From SOJZ01 sp964556565 (GTDB lineage: Archaea; Thermoproteota; Bathyarchaeia; Bathyarchaeales; Bathyarchaeaceae), in contig CAZKWF010000009.1 of NCBI GenBank assembly GCA_964556565.1, positions 1-47,733 on the forward strand: a stretch of 47,733 nt of DNA, read 5' to 3'. The notes under the pieces are model-generated. The model had not been told where the DNA came from, did no database searches, and was given only the letters and a program-made list of their open reading frames with translations. A program made the translations under genes and the position numbers. Below are positions 31,591 through 39,727 of this stretch, piece by piece. The stretch's first letter is position 1; each line of letters begins with the position of its first letter.

Positions 31591-32829
31591 TTAACCTTTT
31601 ATTATTCCGTAGCCAATGAGGCGCCATCTTCCCGCAATTTTTCTGCTGATGGCTGCTCGGAAATCCTCTTCAACGCACATGGGGCGTCCTAGCCGAAGAG
31701 TAGCGTTTTCTTCTTTTATAGAGATAACTTCTCCTGTGGTTATGGCGGTTCCAACATCGAGGAGGAGGCGTTCACCCATACTTACTTTTTCGATTTGCAT
31801 CAGTTCCTTTGTTCCTATGGCGCGTTCAAAAAGGTGAGTTTCTAAAGTTAACTCTGAGCGGGTTGGTGGAAGCATACTAGTCTTTCCAGCAAGGTTTCCG
31901 ATGAGGCCGTCAGCCTTAGTTAAAGAAGGATCTAGAAGGGTCCCGATACCTATCAACCCTCCACACATAGCTTCTTTAACTGTTTTTCCACCCGCATGGA
32001 GACTGACGATCTTGGTGAAAAGAGGTTGATAACTCATTTTTCCTTGTTTTTCAACTCGGATTCCGGGGCGCATCTCTATTTCGTCTCCTGATTTGAATTT
32101 TCCTTGAAGGATGCTGCCGCCGATCACTCCTCCTGCTAGTTTCTCAACCGAGGTTCCAGGTTTATTTATGTCAAAGGAGCGTACGACATACATTCTTGGA
32201 GGTTTTGCGAGGTCTCGGCTAGGAGTAGGGATGTGTTGTTCCAATGCTTGAATGAGGATATCAATGTTCACGGAGTGTTGAGCAGAAACTGGGATTATCG
32301 GTGCACCATCAGCCACCGTTCCTTTGACAAAATCAACTATCTCCTGATAACTCTCTAAAGCCCGTTTTTCATCCATTATATCAATCTTGTTCTGAGCAAT
32401 GACAAGATTTTTTATTCCAGTGATTTCGATAGCTGCTAGGTGTTCCCGAGTCTGGGGCTGTGGACAACGTTCATCGGCTGCTATGACCAGTATGGCCCCG
32501 TCCATAACAGCTGCTCCGGAAAGCATTGTAGCCATAAGAGCTTCATGACCCGGCGCATCTACGAAACTGACCGCTCGAATGAACTCGCCGGGTGACCCAC
32601 AGTGGGGGCATGCTGGTTTAGTAGAGTAAGACTGTGGAGGTTTGCATTGAGGACATTTATAGATGGGGGCGTCGGCGTAACCAAGCTTGATAGTTATGCC
32701 TCGCCTCAGCTCCTCGCTATGTCTAGCTGCCCAAACACCTGTTATTGCCTCTACCAATGTGGTCTTTCCGTGATCCACATGGCCGATGGTTCCGATGTTG
32801 ACTTCAGGTTGTTTGGGTAGTTTTTTCAG
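31591..32829 (-). CDS. eif2g: Translation initiation factor aIF2 gamma
   Basis: GTPase subunit of aIF2, delivering initiator Met-tRNA to the small subunit. G1 is GHVDHGKTT, switch region RRGITIKLGYAD, G3 VDAPGHE, G4 AQNKID; a Cys4 zinc knuckle (CPQC, CPHC) follows, then domains II and III (MYVVRSFDINKPGTS; GERLLLDVGTAITTG). No ATG, GTG or TTG occurs between the preceding in-frame stop and the G1 motif, except the GTG encoding Val18 inside GHV. I place the start at CTG 32829-32827, which yields LKKLPKQPEVNIGTIGHV, the normal family N-terminus; GGGAGG lies 8 nt upstream within the end of eS6. Product secure, start codon inferred. Confidence 0.93.
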   Translation of the reverse strand: MKKLPKQPEVNIGTIGHVDHGKTTLVEAITGVWAARHSEELRRGITIKLGYADAPIYKCPQCKPPQSYSTKPACPHCGSPGEFIRAVSFVDAPGHEALMATMLSGAAVMDGAILVIAADERCPQPQTREHLAAIEITGIKNLVIAQNKIDIMDEKRALESYQEIVDFVKGTVADGAPIIPVSAQHSVNIDILIQALEQHIPTPSRDLAKPPRMYVVRSFDINKPGTSVEKLAGGVIGGSILQGKFKSGDEIEMRPGIRVEKQGKMSYQPLFTKIVSLHAGGKTVKEAMCGGLIGIGTLLDPSLTKADGLIGNLAGKTSMLPPTRSELTLETHLFERAIGTKELMQIEKVSMGERLLLDVGTAITTGEVISIKEENATLRLGRPMCVEEDFRAAISRKIAGRWRLIGYGIIKG

Positions 32830-33256
32830 TCGATGGGCCTCCCTCTTTTTCTGTCTTCTCTGGCTTTTTCGCTTTGACTTTAGCCTTCTTCACTCCTTTA
32901 GCTTTTTTCGGTTTCTCAACAATTTTCATGTTTATCTGAACGATATCTTCAGTTATGACGTTTCCTCGGAGAGTTTTTCTTCTCCTCTCTCCTTTTCTGT
33001 GAGAGTGAAAACCTATTCCTTCGCTTAAAATCACGTTAACTCGGACCCCTCCGTGAACGTTGGGTCTTATGGGGAAGCCGTCCTTGTCTGACCCTCCGGT
33101 TATCTGTAGCTTGTAGCCAGGCGTTCCAACCACAGATCCCTCTACCATCTCTCCCGTTTTTTTCCCAATCAAAGGAACAGCGCGGGTGCCCTCCACCTCC
33201 GTGAATCGAGCTTCACCTGTCTCTGGATCGGATATTATTATCTTGAATTTCGCCAT
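32804..33256 (-). CDS. rps6e: Ribosomal protein eS6
   Basis: Small-subunit protein eS6: AKFKIIISDPETGEARFTEVEG, GYKLQITGGSDKDGFP, RRRKTLRGNVI, each typical. From ATG 33256 the protein has 150 residues; the longer frame (to 33346) adds non-family sequence. The C-terminal tail is Lys/Pro/Thr rich and its last codons overlap the start of aIF2-gamma by 26 nt. GAGGAG is 11 nt upstream of ATG. Confidence 0.94.
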   Translation of the reverse strand: MAKFKIIISDPETGEARFTEVEGTRAVPLIGKKTGEMVEGSVVGTPGYKLQITGGSDKDGFPIRPNVHGGVRVNVILSEGIGFHSHRKGERRRKTLRGNVITEDIVQINMKIVEKPKKAKGVKKAKVKAKKPEKTEKEGGPSTEKTTQTT

Positions 33257-33359
33257 ACGCGATGTTTCTCCTCGAATGAATTCTTTGGTGACGTTAACTG
33301 AAACGGTGTATTCATTTATTAAGGATTCTATTGACGTAGACAGCACTAATTTTTAGTAG

Positions 33360-34544
33360 CTATCGATGAAAGTCTTCTGGTGCGTCAACTGTTTCTTTGG
33401 GGCTCATCTTTTCCGCCCTAGAAAGGTATGTGTAAACCACTATGGTGGCACATGTGGTCACGACTATTATTATAAGAATGTGTTGAAACCATTTTTCTAC
33501 AATGATTTCCCAGAGGCTTTGCCGAGATGTCTGGATCATCTCATCTTCTGCGTAGATATAGAAACCGTTTTCAGTAATGAACTCCCGGTACGCCCAGGTT
33601 GAGGTCACGTAATCCCTTTTACTGATGTTCATATACTGGATTGTTCTAGTGTCTGAAACTACTGCTGTTTCTATTGCGTTGAGGGGATTACCGAACCCGC
33701 CTTTGGGGTAGGTGAGGTCGACGGGTAGCCATCCCCACGGCGGAATATACACTATTGCCCATCCATGCCACCCAATCTGACTTGCTGCATTTGTCACATG
33801 GCCTTCCCAACTTGTCTCATTTGAGTATTGACTAGGCAGGTATATACAACCGATTTGAAGATAGGATGGAATCCTAAGGATGCGGCAGAATGTGATTAAC
33901 AGAATTGCTTGATCGTCACAATCTCCCTTACCGGATAGAAGCGTCTGATTTGGATACATCGGGACTTCATGCGGCTCGTATGTAATGTTTCGCCAAATCC
34001 ACCCAATGAATTCCTTAACAATTTTGAGAACATTCGTCTCATTGCCTGCTATCGCGTGTGCTTGTTCTCTGATCTTTTGGTTTCCATTTTGCCATGTATA
34101 GCTTTCATTACAATATTTTTGACGCAAATCTTGTGTGATGTTTGCAAGAGCCTCTGACTTCTCTTCTGTTACTAGAGGAAGCGAGCGAGGTTCTGAAAGA
34201 ACATGATATGTGACAGAGTAACTTACATTTTTTCCAGGATCGAGTTGTGGTTGAAATTGCAAAACTGCCATTGGATTTCCGTCTTTATCTACAGTAACAT
34301 TTTGTAAGGGATATGAATGGTTTGCTAAGTAGACTGTTTGCCACGTATTGTTCATGAACAAACTGATTGTTCGGTCTTCTTCGGTGAGATTCCAGATGTT
34401 TGTTCCTTGGTTAGAGTATGTAACTGTTGACCGGATGATATAGCTCGCGTTCCAAATTTCGCTTTCTAACAGCATGAAACTGTAGGATGTGAAGGCAGCC
34501 AGAAACACAAATAGAATGAAGCTGACAGCTATCATCTTTTCCAA
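33360..34544 (-). CDS. Membrane-anchored transglutaminase-like protein
   Basis: 394-residue protein with an N-terminal signal anchor (5-26), a large extracytoplasmic domain rich in N-glycosylation sequons, and a C-terminal transmembrane helix (about 352-374) with a short cytoplasmic tail. A transglutaminase/papain-like core has catalytic Cys209 (GKGDCDDQA), His260 (IGWHGWAIVY) and Asp276 (WLPVDLTYP), all present, so activity as a peptidase, amidase or crosslinking enzyme is possible. TTG 34544 is the frame start; ATG 34535 follows. No partner genes are evident. Confidence 0.82.
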   Translation of the reverse strand: MEKMIAVSFILFVFLAAFTSYSFMLLESEIWNASYIIRSTVTYSNQGTNIWNLTEEDRTISLFMNNTWQTVYLANHSYPLQNVTVDKDGNPMAVLQFQPQLDPGKNVSYSVTYHVLSEPRSLPLVTEEKSEALANITQDLRQKYCNESYTWQNGNQKIREQAHAIAGNETNVLKIVKEFIGWIWRNITYEPHEVPMYPNQTLLSGKGDCDDQAILLITFCRILRIPSYLQIGCIYLPSQYSNETSWEGHVTNAASQIGWHGWAIVYIPPWGWLPVDLTYPKGGFGNPLNAIETAVVSDTRTIQYMNISKRDYVTSTWAYREFITENGFYIYAEDEMIQTSRQSLWEIIVEKWFQHILIIIVVTTCATIVVYTYLSRAEKMSPKETVDAPEDFHR

Positions 34545-34708
34545 AGCTCAACCGCTCCTCTAGATAAGTTCTATTCTATTGGCAAGAGTTAAGGATGATT
34601 CGTTGGCAACATTCATATGATATCATTAGCACAACATTGCATTCTTGAATTTTTAGGTTTAGCTATGCATGCATGGAGACGTGAAAAAAGAGAGAAAAAG
34701 ATTAGAGT

Positions 34709-36160
34709 CTATTCTACATGTACTCTGAAAAGGTCTATGTCTCGTTTCATCTCTCTGGTGGATTCTAGGAATTCCCTAACAGAGTGTTCGACATCTCTCG
34801 ACTGCGTTATGTACCTCCCAACAATGATGATGTCTGCTCCTTCTGCAAAGGCCTCCGGTGCAGTTTCAGGGGATATCCCACCTGCAACCGCCACTAGAAA
34901 CTTCTTGTCTTTGAAGACCCGTCGAAATTCTTTGATGAGATACCAACGCGGCTTTCCAGTTTTCTCTTCATCGATGGCGCGATGCAAAATTACAATGTCG
35001 GGGGGGTCTTTTAGTGACTGAAACTTCTTAATAGGGTCTTCGACGTTCATCATGTCCACCACCGCGTAAATCCCAAGTTTCTTTGCCTCGTAGATGAATT
35101 TGTTAAGAGTCCCTGTGGCTGCTAATCCAGAAGCCACAACTGCGTCTGCTGTCTCCTCAAATGCTAGGTCAACTTCCACTTTTCCAACATCTAGAGTTTT
35201 CAGATCGGCGACGATGAATATGTCTCGGGCGGTTTCTCTTAGATCACGAATTACTTTTACTCCGTATTTCTTCAGTAGTGGTGTACCGACTTCTAGAATG
35301 ATTCTGTCGCTCTTAGGTACTTGGCTTATGATCTTTTTTGTTCTTTCTAGACTGGGGATGTCGAGTGCTATTTGCAGATAGGGCGGTCTCCACAATCGAG
35401 GTACCTTGAATCCCATGATGGGATGTTTCGCCCTATCTTTGTCATACATGATTTTCTTCAACGGCGGATACTGGGCTAAAGCCCTTTTCAAAGCTAATCT
35501 AGCCGCGCCATAGTTGTATTGGTAAATCCTCCGGTAGTCCTCGGCCTTCGGATGTACAAACACACTGCTTACAATCACCCAGTCATCAACTTTATCCTCT
35601 GGTATGATGCCTTCTTCCACGGAGTCAGCCACTGCTTTGGCTATCGCGGCTTGGGCCGGTCCAAAGATCTTTTCGGTCTGTTCAAAGTCTTTCACGGTAA
35701 CTTTTGGAACCAAAAGCGTGTGTGGCTTAGGAGGAAGATTAGGTCTAATAACAGCAAGAAGCGGCGTGTGCCCCGCAGACAAGTTTGATAAACCGTTAGC
35801 AAAGGCTTCGCCCACAGGACCATCCTTGTCTCCAATCATCAGGTCAACATGGGCAACCTCAGAGCCTTCACCCATCAGCGCTTCACCTATTAGATAAGTA
35901 GGTTTTCCACGTCTTTCTACAGCTTCCATAAATGTCGGTTTTCTTTCTCCAACATCTTCGAAGTTGACGCCAAACTCCTTCATCCACTCGTAAAGCGTAT
36001 CACGATGTATCTTCATTATCTTCGCAGTCCCTGAAATTGTCGGTTTTGTCGACTTTCTCTTTCTAGCTTTTCTTTCTTCCACCTCTTTCTTCTTTGCTAC
36101 CGCAAGTAATCTGACGAAATCTTCTCTGGTCTCGGGTCTTTTGCGATCAAAATCCGACAT
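34709..36160 (-). CDS. fae-hps: HTH domain fused to Fae-Hps (formaldehyde fixation)
   Basis: Three parts. Residues 1-86: basic segment (KKKEVEERKARKRKSTKP) then a Fis-like helix-turn-helix, TISGTAKIMKIHRDTLYEWM at 41-60 with EFGV. Residues about 87-250: formaldehyde-activating enzyme, with IGEALMGEGSEVAHVDLMIG and catalytic-type His104. Residues about 255-483: 3-hexulose-6-phosphate synthase barrel with PYLQIALDIPSL, LEVGTPLLKKYGV, VADLKTLDVGK and AGGISPETAP. Fae-Hps enzymes condense formaldehyde with ribulose-5-P; in archaea the reverse route can make pentoses. The usual fusion is about 390 residues and lacks the HTH. ATG 36160 follows GGGAGTG; the frame continues to 36241 without support. 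TTGTCNGACAA-like sites crowd the promoter. Confidence 0.9.
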   Translation of the reverse strand: MSDFDRKRPETREDFVRLLAVAKKKEVEERKARKRKSTKPTISGTAKIMKIHRDTLYEWMKEFGVNFEDVGERKPTFMEAVERRGKPTYLIGEALMGEGSEVAHVDLMIGDKDGPVGEAFANGLSNLSAGHTPLLAVIRPNLPPKPHTLLVPKVTVKDFEQTEKIFGPAQAAIAKAVADSVEEGIIPEDKVDDWVIVSSVFVHPKAEDYRRIYQYNYGAARLALKRALAQYPPLKKIMYDKDRAKHPIMGFKVPRLWRPPYLQIALDIPSLERTKKIISQVPKSDRIILEVGTPLLKKYGVKVIRDLRETARDIFIVADLKTLDVGKVEVDLAFEETADAVVASGLAATGTLNKFIYEAKKLGIYAVVDMMNVEDPIKKFQSLKDPPDIVILHRAIDEEKTGKPRWYLIKEFRRVFKDKKFLVAVAGGISPETAPEAFAEGADIIIVGRYITQSRDVEHSVREFLESTREMKRDIDLFRVHVE

Positions 36161-36188
36161 CAGACACACTCCCATTAATAAAGCGTCA

Positions 36189-36214
36189 TCGGACAAGTAT
36201 TTAAATTTGTCGGA
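36189..36214 (-). promoter_or_regulatory. Imperfect palindrome over the fae-hps TATA box
   Basis: TCGGACAA (36189-36196) and TTGTCGGA (36207-36214) are inverted half-sites on either side of TATTTAAATTT, which contains the minus-strand TATA box. A protein bound here would compete with TBP. Confidence 0.6.
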
Positions 36215-36288
36215 ATAGCATTCTAGTGAAGTCTCTAGCAAGAGTCCCGACGATTTCTTATAGAATGCCTTTCATTAATGCCTTATTC

Positions 36289-36310
36289 TTGTCCGACAAT
36301 TGTTGAACAA
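36289..36310. promoter_or_regulatory. Two abutting 11-bp palindromes (TTGTYSRACAA)
   Basis: TTGTCCGACAA (36289-36299) is a perfect inverted repeat around one central base and is directly followed by TTGTTGAACAA (36300-36310), another one. They share half-sites with the site over the TATA box. Spacing of 11 bp places them nearly on the same helix face. Confidence 0.6.
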
Positions 36311-36617
36311 TGTGATGTCCATTTTCTGAAATCCGACGACAATCATCAATTTGACGATGTAGTTTCTGGAAGTTGGCGTTACAATGGAAATATGTTGTTG
36401 GAGACGTATCTCAAAGGGTTAACCTGGAGGATTAGTATTCATGAGAGAAGGACACAGATATTTCTCATGGTTCGAGCATCTCCTTGTGTCAATTGGCCTT
36501 CAAGAATCTTGTGCTCCGTTCCCCATAGAAAATTCCAGCTAAAAAAAGGTCTCTTTGTGCAAAAGAAGTCGAAATTCGGCTTAAACACTATTTGTGCATT
36601 TTCGTTGTTGCATAAGA

Positions 36618-36626
36618 CTTATAAAT
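36618..36626 (+). promoter_or_regulatory. TATA box of the 134-residue membrane protein
   Basis: CTTATAAAT lies 42 nt before ATG 36668, leaving a leader of about 15-20 nt. Confidence 0.5.
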
Positions 36627-36667
36627 GATATTCAATGATACCTCTGGCTTTGTAGGAGCCGAAAGAA

Positions 36668-37072
36668 ATGTCAACATCTATGAGTCTTGAAAAGATGGCT
36701 GAATGGGCTTTCATAATCTTTGTGATAGTAGCGATCATAGCAGGGCTGGCAGTGGGGTACATGGCTTGGCCAGACAGCGGAACAGACCCAGCGACGGTGT
36801 TGGACACTAATGGATGGATCCTTTTGATCATGCTAATCCTCGGTGTCATAGTAGGAGTAGTAAGCATATCTACAAAGGAAGTCATGCCTTTCCTAATAGC
36901 TGCAATTGCACTGATAGCAATTAGAGGAGAGATATTTGCTCCCCTTGAAAGAATACATGCCCTCCTAATGTACTGGTCAATGTACATGGTGAATTACATC
37001 GTGGCGTTCGTGGCTCCAGCAGCGGTCATAATAGCAATAAAGCAGGTCTACGCCTTAGCGAAAACGAAGTAG
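36668..37072 (+). CDS. Four-helix membrane protein
   Basis: 134 residues with four predicted transmembrane helices at about 12-34, 50-66, 72-86 and 103-125; polar loops carry DSGTDPATVLDT and EIFAPLERIHA. No enzymatic motif or family recognised. A clear TATA box and a C4T8 tract right after the stop (37086-37097) frame it as a single-gene transcription unit. Divergent from fae-hps, so the palindromes between them may affect both. Confidence 0.7.
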   Translation: MSTSMSLEKMAEWAFIIFVIVAIIAGLAVGYMAWPDSGTDPATVLDTNGWILLIMLILGVIVGVVSISTKEVMPFLIAAIALIAIRGEIFAPLERIHALLMYWSMYMVNYIVAFVAPAAVIIAIKQVYALAKTK

Positions 37073-37085
37073 TAAAGCCCTTTGT

Positions 37086-37097
37086 CCCCTTTTTTTG
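37086..37097 (+). terminator. Pyrimidine-run terminator
   Basis: Four C followed by eight T shortly after the stop of the 134-residue membrane gene, alike in form to the tract at 11568-11578. Confidence 0.45.
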
Positions 37098-37192
37098 CGC
37101 GGCGCAGTTTTTCAAGAAGTTTTTTATGTGCCGATCTAAATTTAATCCAAGGGTCATATATCATCCCAGAAGCATTAGGAGAATGAAGAAGA

Positions 37193-38281
37193 ATGGCCAA
37201 GGAAACTGACAAATGTGTGCTCTATGAAGACCTTTACGCAAGGAAAAAGATCGAGGTCAAGTTGCCTTTGACCTCCACAGTTGATGTCGAAGAGTTCGCT
37301 AAACATCTGGGCATCCCCACTTACGTGGATAAGAGTTACTTCCCAATGAGGAGGGCAATTGTCGCATTATGGGCTTGTCAGAACGCTCACGAGCTTCACA
37401 GGATGTTTCCTGATCACATCAACAAAAGGGTTTCCAAAAAACCCATAGGAGCCTTGCTCTTTGGCGGGGGCGCCATCAAGATGTACTGTCCATGCGCCAA
37501 CAAAAACAACGGGCCACTCCGTAGACACCTCAAGGATGTGGATTTCATCGTTTCTAAGAAGCAGGGGACGGACTTTTACAAGCTACTTCTCAAGCTGGGG
37601 GATCTCTTCGGTACGGAACACCTTCACTTTGAGACTGAAGGCGATAGGATGTTCATGTTTCAAAGACATGGAACGAGATATCGGATTAGAACCATAGATG
37701 CGGTGGACGAGAAGGGGATTCCGAACGTTGGTGTCATGGATATTTTTTGTGATGAGATCGATTTGAGACACAAGGTGAAGTTGAAGGAGGAGTTCAAGAA
37801 CCCAAAGAAAACTCTGTACACGATAGGACTGGAAAACATGATTCTTTCAAAGTGTCAGTTCATAATGGATTTTCCTGCTAGTGACCTTCCAAGGCTTGAA
37901 GATGCCGGCAAAACCTTCAGAATACTGAAGTACGATTATTTTCCTGATCGCCTAATCATCGGCATGGAGAAGAAGGACATAAGCGATCTCTGTGCGATAT
38001 TGGTGGATCACTCTATTGGATCGGGCCGAGAAGAGGTTGATCCGACAAAGATGGCGAGAGCGCTTAGAAAAGACAAGAAGTTTGCCGTGACCTGTAGGCT
38101 GAATCTTCAGAACGTTGTTGATCGCCCGGCAGTTTTGAAGGGCTTCGGCTTGACGAAAGGGCAGGTGTCCACGATAATAAATAGAATCGAGGTTTTGCTG
38201 AAGGCTATCTCAGTGATTGATGCTAAATGGAGCAAGCCTTGGTGGAATACCCAAGTGGAGACTCCTAAGATTTTCGATTAG
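37193..38281 (+). CDS. Nucleotidyltransferase-like protein (MNT/AbiEii type), long form
   Basis: 362-residue protein with signs of the DNA polymerase beta-type nucleotidyltransferase fold: GGGA (91-94) then a small inserted CPC segment and KDVDFIV with Asp115 and Asp117 as metal ligands, and a third carboxylate in VGVMDIFCDEID. Later YTIGLENMILSKCQFIMD resembles the helical part of AbiEii-like enzymes. The C-terminus KPWWNTQVETP is matched by KRWYNPVETP in the gene at 42659, showing the two are relatives. Upstream CTAAATTTAAT near 37136 is a plausible TATA box. Substrate (tRNA, protein or small molecule) unknown. Confidence 0.7.
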   Translation: MAKETDKCVLYEDLYARKKIEVKLPLTSTVDVEEFAKHLGIPTYVDKSYFPMRRAIVALWACQNAHELHRMFPDHINKRVSKKPIGALLFGGGAIKMYCPCANKNNGPLRRHLKDVDFIVSKKQGTDFYKLLLKLGDLFGTEHLHFETEGDRMFMFQRHGTRYRIRTIDAVDEKGIPNVGVMDIFCDEIDLRHKVKLKEEFKNPKKTLYTIGLENMILSKCQFIMDFPASDLPRLEDAGKTFRILKYDYFPDRLIIGMEKKDISDLCAILVDHSIGSGREEVDPTKMARALRKDKKFAVTCRLNLQNVVDRPAVLKGFGLTKGQVSTIINRIEVLLKAISVIDAKWSKPWWNTQVETPKIFD

Positions 38282-38375
38282 CCAACTAGTAACAATTATG
38301 CGTGTCCTGAGAAATTGGCAGAGTTAAGTTGCGGAGAGAGATGCGTCTCAGTTAATGTGCTGAGATTTATGATGC

Positions 38376-38732
38376 TTATTCTCTGTACACCTTGAAGACG
38401 AATAGCAGAAACAGTATACTTAAGCCGAGGGAAATCGGTTCGGTAAACAGCCAAACCTGGGGAAGTTCGGGAACGCCTGTCAGAATGTCGATGATGTTCC
38501 AGACGGAGAATAACATTATGCCTAGTGTGACTAGGCCCACGCTGCCTATGAGTCCCCATTTGCTACGTTTCAACATGAGTATGACGAAGATGATGGTGAG
38601 TGCTGCGATCTCTGCGGTAAGTGTAAGAGACTCCGTGTCAATTGCACTGGTGCTGCGGAGAAAGTTTATGGGTATTCCTAACAGTAGCAAGATGCCAATG
38701 GCGATTTTCAAGTTTGTTGTGAGGACCGCCAT
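38376..38732 (-). CDS. Four-helix membrane protein of unknown function
   Basis: 118-residue hydrophobic protein with helices at about 8-26, 38-54, 59-82 and 95-115 and few charges. The overlapping plus frame (38392-38739) is Met/Lys-rich and looks like its shadow. Stop lies 95 nt from the end of the convergent nucleotidyltransferase gene. No family recognised. Confidence 0.55.
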   Translation of the reverse strand: MAVLTTNLKIAIGILLLLGIPINFLRSTSAIDTESLTLTAEIAALTIIFVILMLKRSKWGLIGSVGLVTLGIMLFSVWNIIDILTGVPELPQVWLFTEPISLGLSILFLLFVFKVYRE

Positions 38733-38764
38733 TTCTTAACCCTCTTTAGACTCGTTGTATGCAC

Positions 38765-39667
38765 CTACTGTTTTTTCTTCAGCATTTGTTTTATTATGCT
38801 GTAAGCTTCTTTTCTGGAAAGCCCTACTCTTGAGATTGGTATGTCAAACGTTTCTTCCTTGGAATGTAGTCGGATGTGGACGTCATGTTGTGGAGTGATG
38901 TGAATTGAGATATCTGTGTAATCAGACCACCTACCCTCTGCGAGGTCTCTGCCCTTCCAAAATCTAAATCCTTTGCTATCCACCAGAAAAACAGTGTGAA
39001 ACCATCTTTTGTAGATTGGGTATGCTGCTATAATCGAGAAGGCGAGTATGATCAACAGAGACAAAAACACGTTTGTATATACACCGAGTACACCGAGAAA
39101 CAATAGTGCAACCAAAAAAAGGACGCCCAACGAGAATACGATGGTGGCGCTTTTCAGGTAGTCCGGTACGTTTAATGGCTCGAATCTTGCTTCGGTTAGT
39201 TTCAGTTGTTTCTTGAGAGCTCTTCCAAGCACGTTGTCTGATGAGACTTCATCTTTTGAAGCGAGGCTGTAAATCGCTAAGCCTACATTGTCATCTGCAA
39301 GGTTTAAAGCAGCACTTTTTACAGCTTTTTCTATGGGTTTAGCCTGAACTAGTGCGATGAAAATCCAGTCATTGGCAGCGAACTTACGTTTGCATGATAG
39401 AATGAGTTTTCTCATAGATTTGATGTTGAGTTCGGTTGAGGTGTAGAGTAGAAAGTGAATCTTGTATTTTGGTGTTACGAAAGCTGAGAATATTCTAGAT
39501 AGGAGGAAGCCTTTCTCTGTTAGGCCTCCGACAGCATATATGGGAATTATGAAAGCGTCTAAGGCGTAGTCTCTATAGATTTCTCTGAAATTCGCTAACC
39601 ATCTTAGGTTTCCTTTGGCAAGTTGCTCCTCCATCATATCGGTGATGAAACTCAATTCTTGAGACAT
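38765..39667 (-). CDS. Membrane protein with soluble N-terminal domain
   Basis: 300-residue protein. The first 165 residues are soluble with a mixed alpha/beta pattern (KIHFLLYTSTELNIKSM, DWIFIALVQAK), followed by two transmembrane helices at about 172-196 and 198-218, then a C-terminal beta-rich domain (VFLVDSKGFRFWKGRDLA, HDVHIRLHSKEETFDIP) that could be PH-like. Family not recognised. It has the same orientation as the preceding small membrane gene, 32 nt away, so the two may be co-transcribed. Confidence 0.6.
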   Translation of the reverse strand: MSQELSFITDMMEEQLAKGNLRWLANFREIYRDYALDAFIIPIYAVGGLTEKGFLLSRIFSAFVTPKYKIHFLLYTSTELNIKSMRKLILSCKRKFAANDWIFIALVQAKPIEKAVKSAALNLADDNVGLAIYSLASKDEVSSDNVLGRALKKQLKLTEARFEPLNVPDYLKSATIVFSLGVLFLVALLFLGVLGVYTNVFLSLLIILAFSIIAAYPIYKRWFHTVFLVDSKGFRFWKGRDLAEGRWSDYTDISIHITPQHDVHIRLHSKEETFDIPISRVGLSRKEAYSIIKQMLKKKQ

Positions 39668-39727
39668 TTAGGACACCAAATGATTAGACACTGAAAAATA
39701 AAAAGAAGGGGGTGAAGTTGTTTGAAG

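Larger units (their letters stand above)
36161..36667. other. Intergenic region rich in TCCGAC/GTCGGA motifs
   Basis: The 507-nt region between the divergent fae-hps and 134-residue membrane genes carries TCCGAC-like motifs near 36190, 36209, 36246, 36293 and 36332, described below. A 116-codon plus frame (36278-36628) has no family character and covers these motifs. A TATA box for the rightward gene lies at 36618-36626. Confidence 0.6.

Noticed and set aside
36278..36628. 116-codon plus-strand frame in the fae-hps upstream region
   Set aside because: No domain character, unusual composition, no binding site, and it covers palindromes and the next gene's TATA box.
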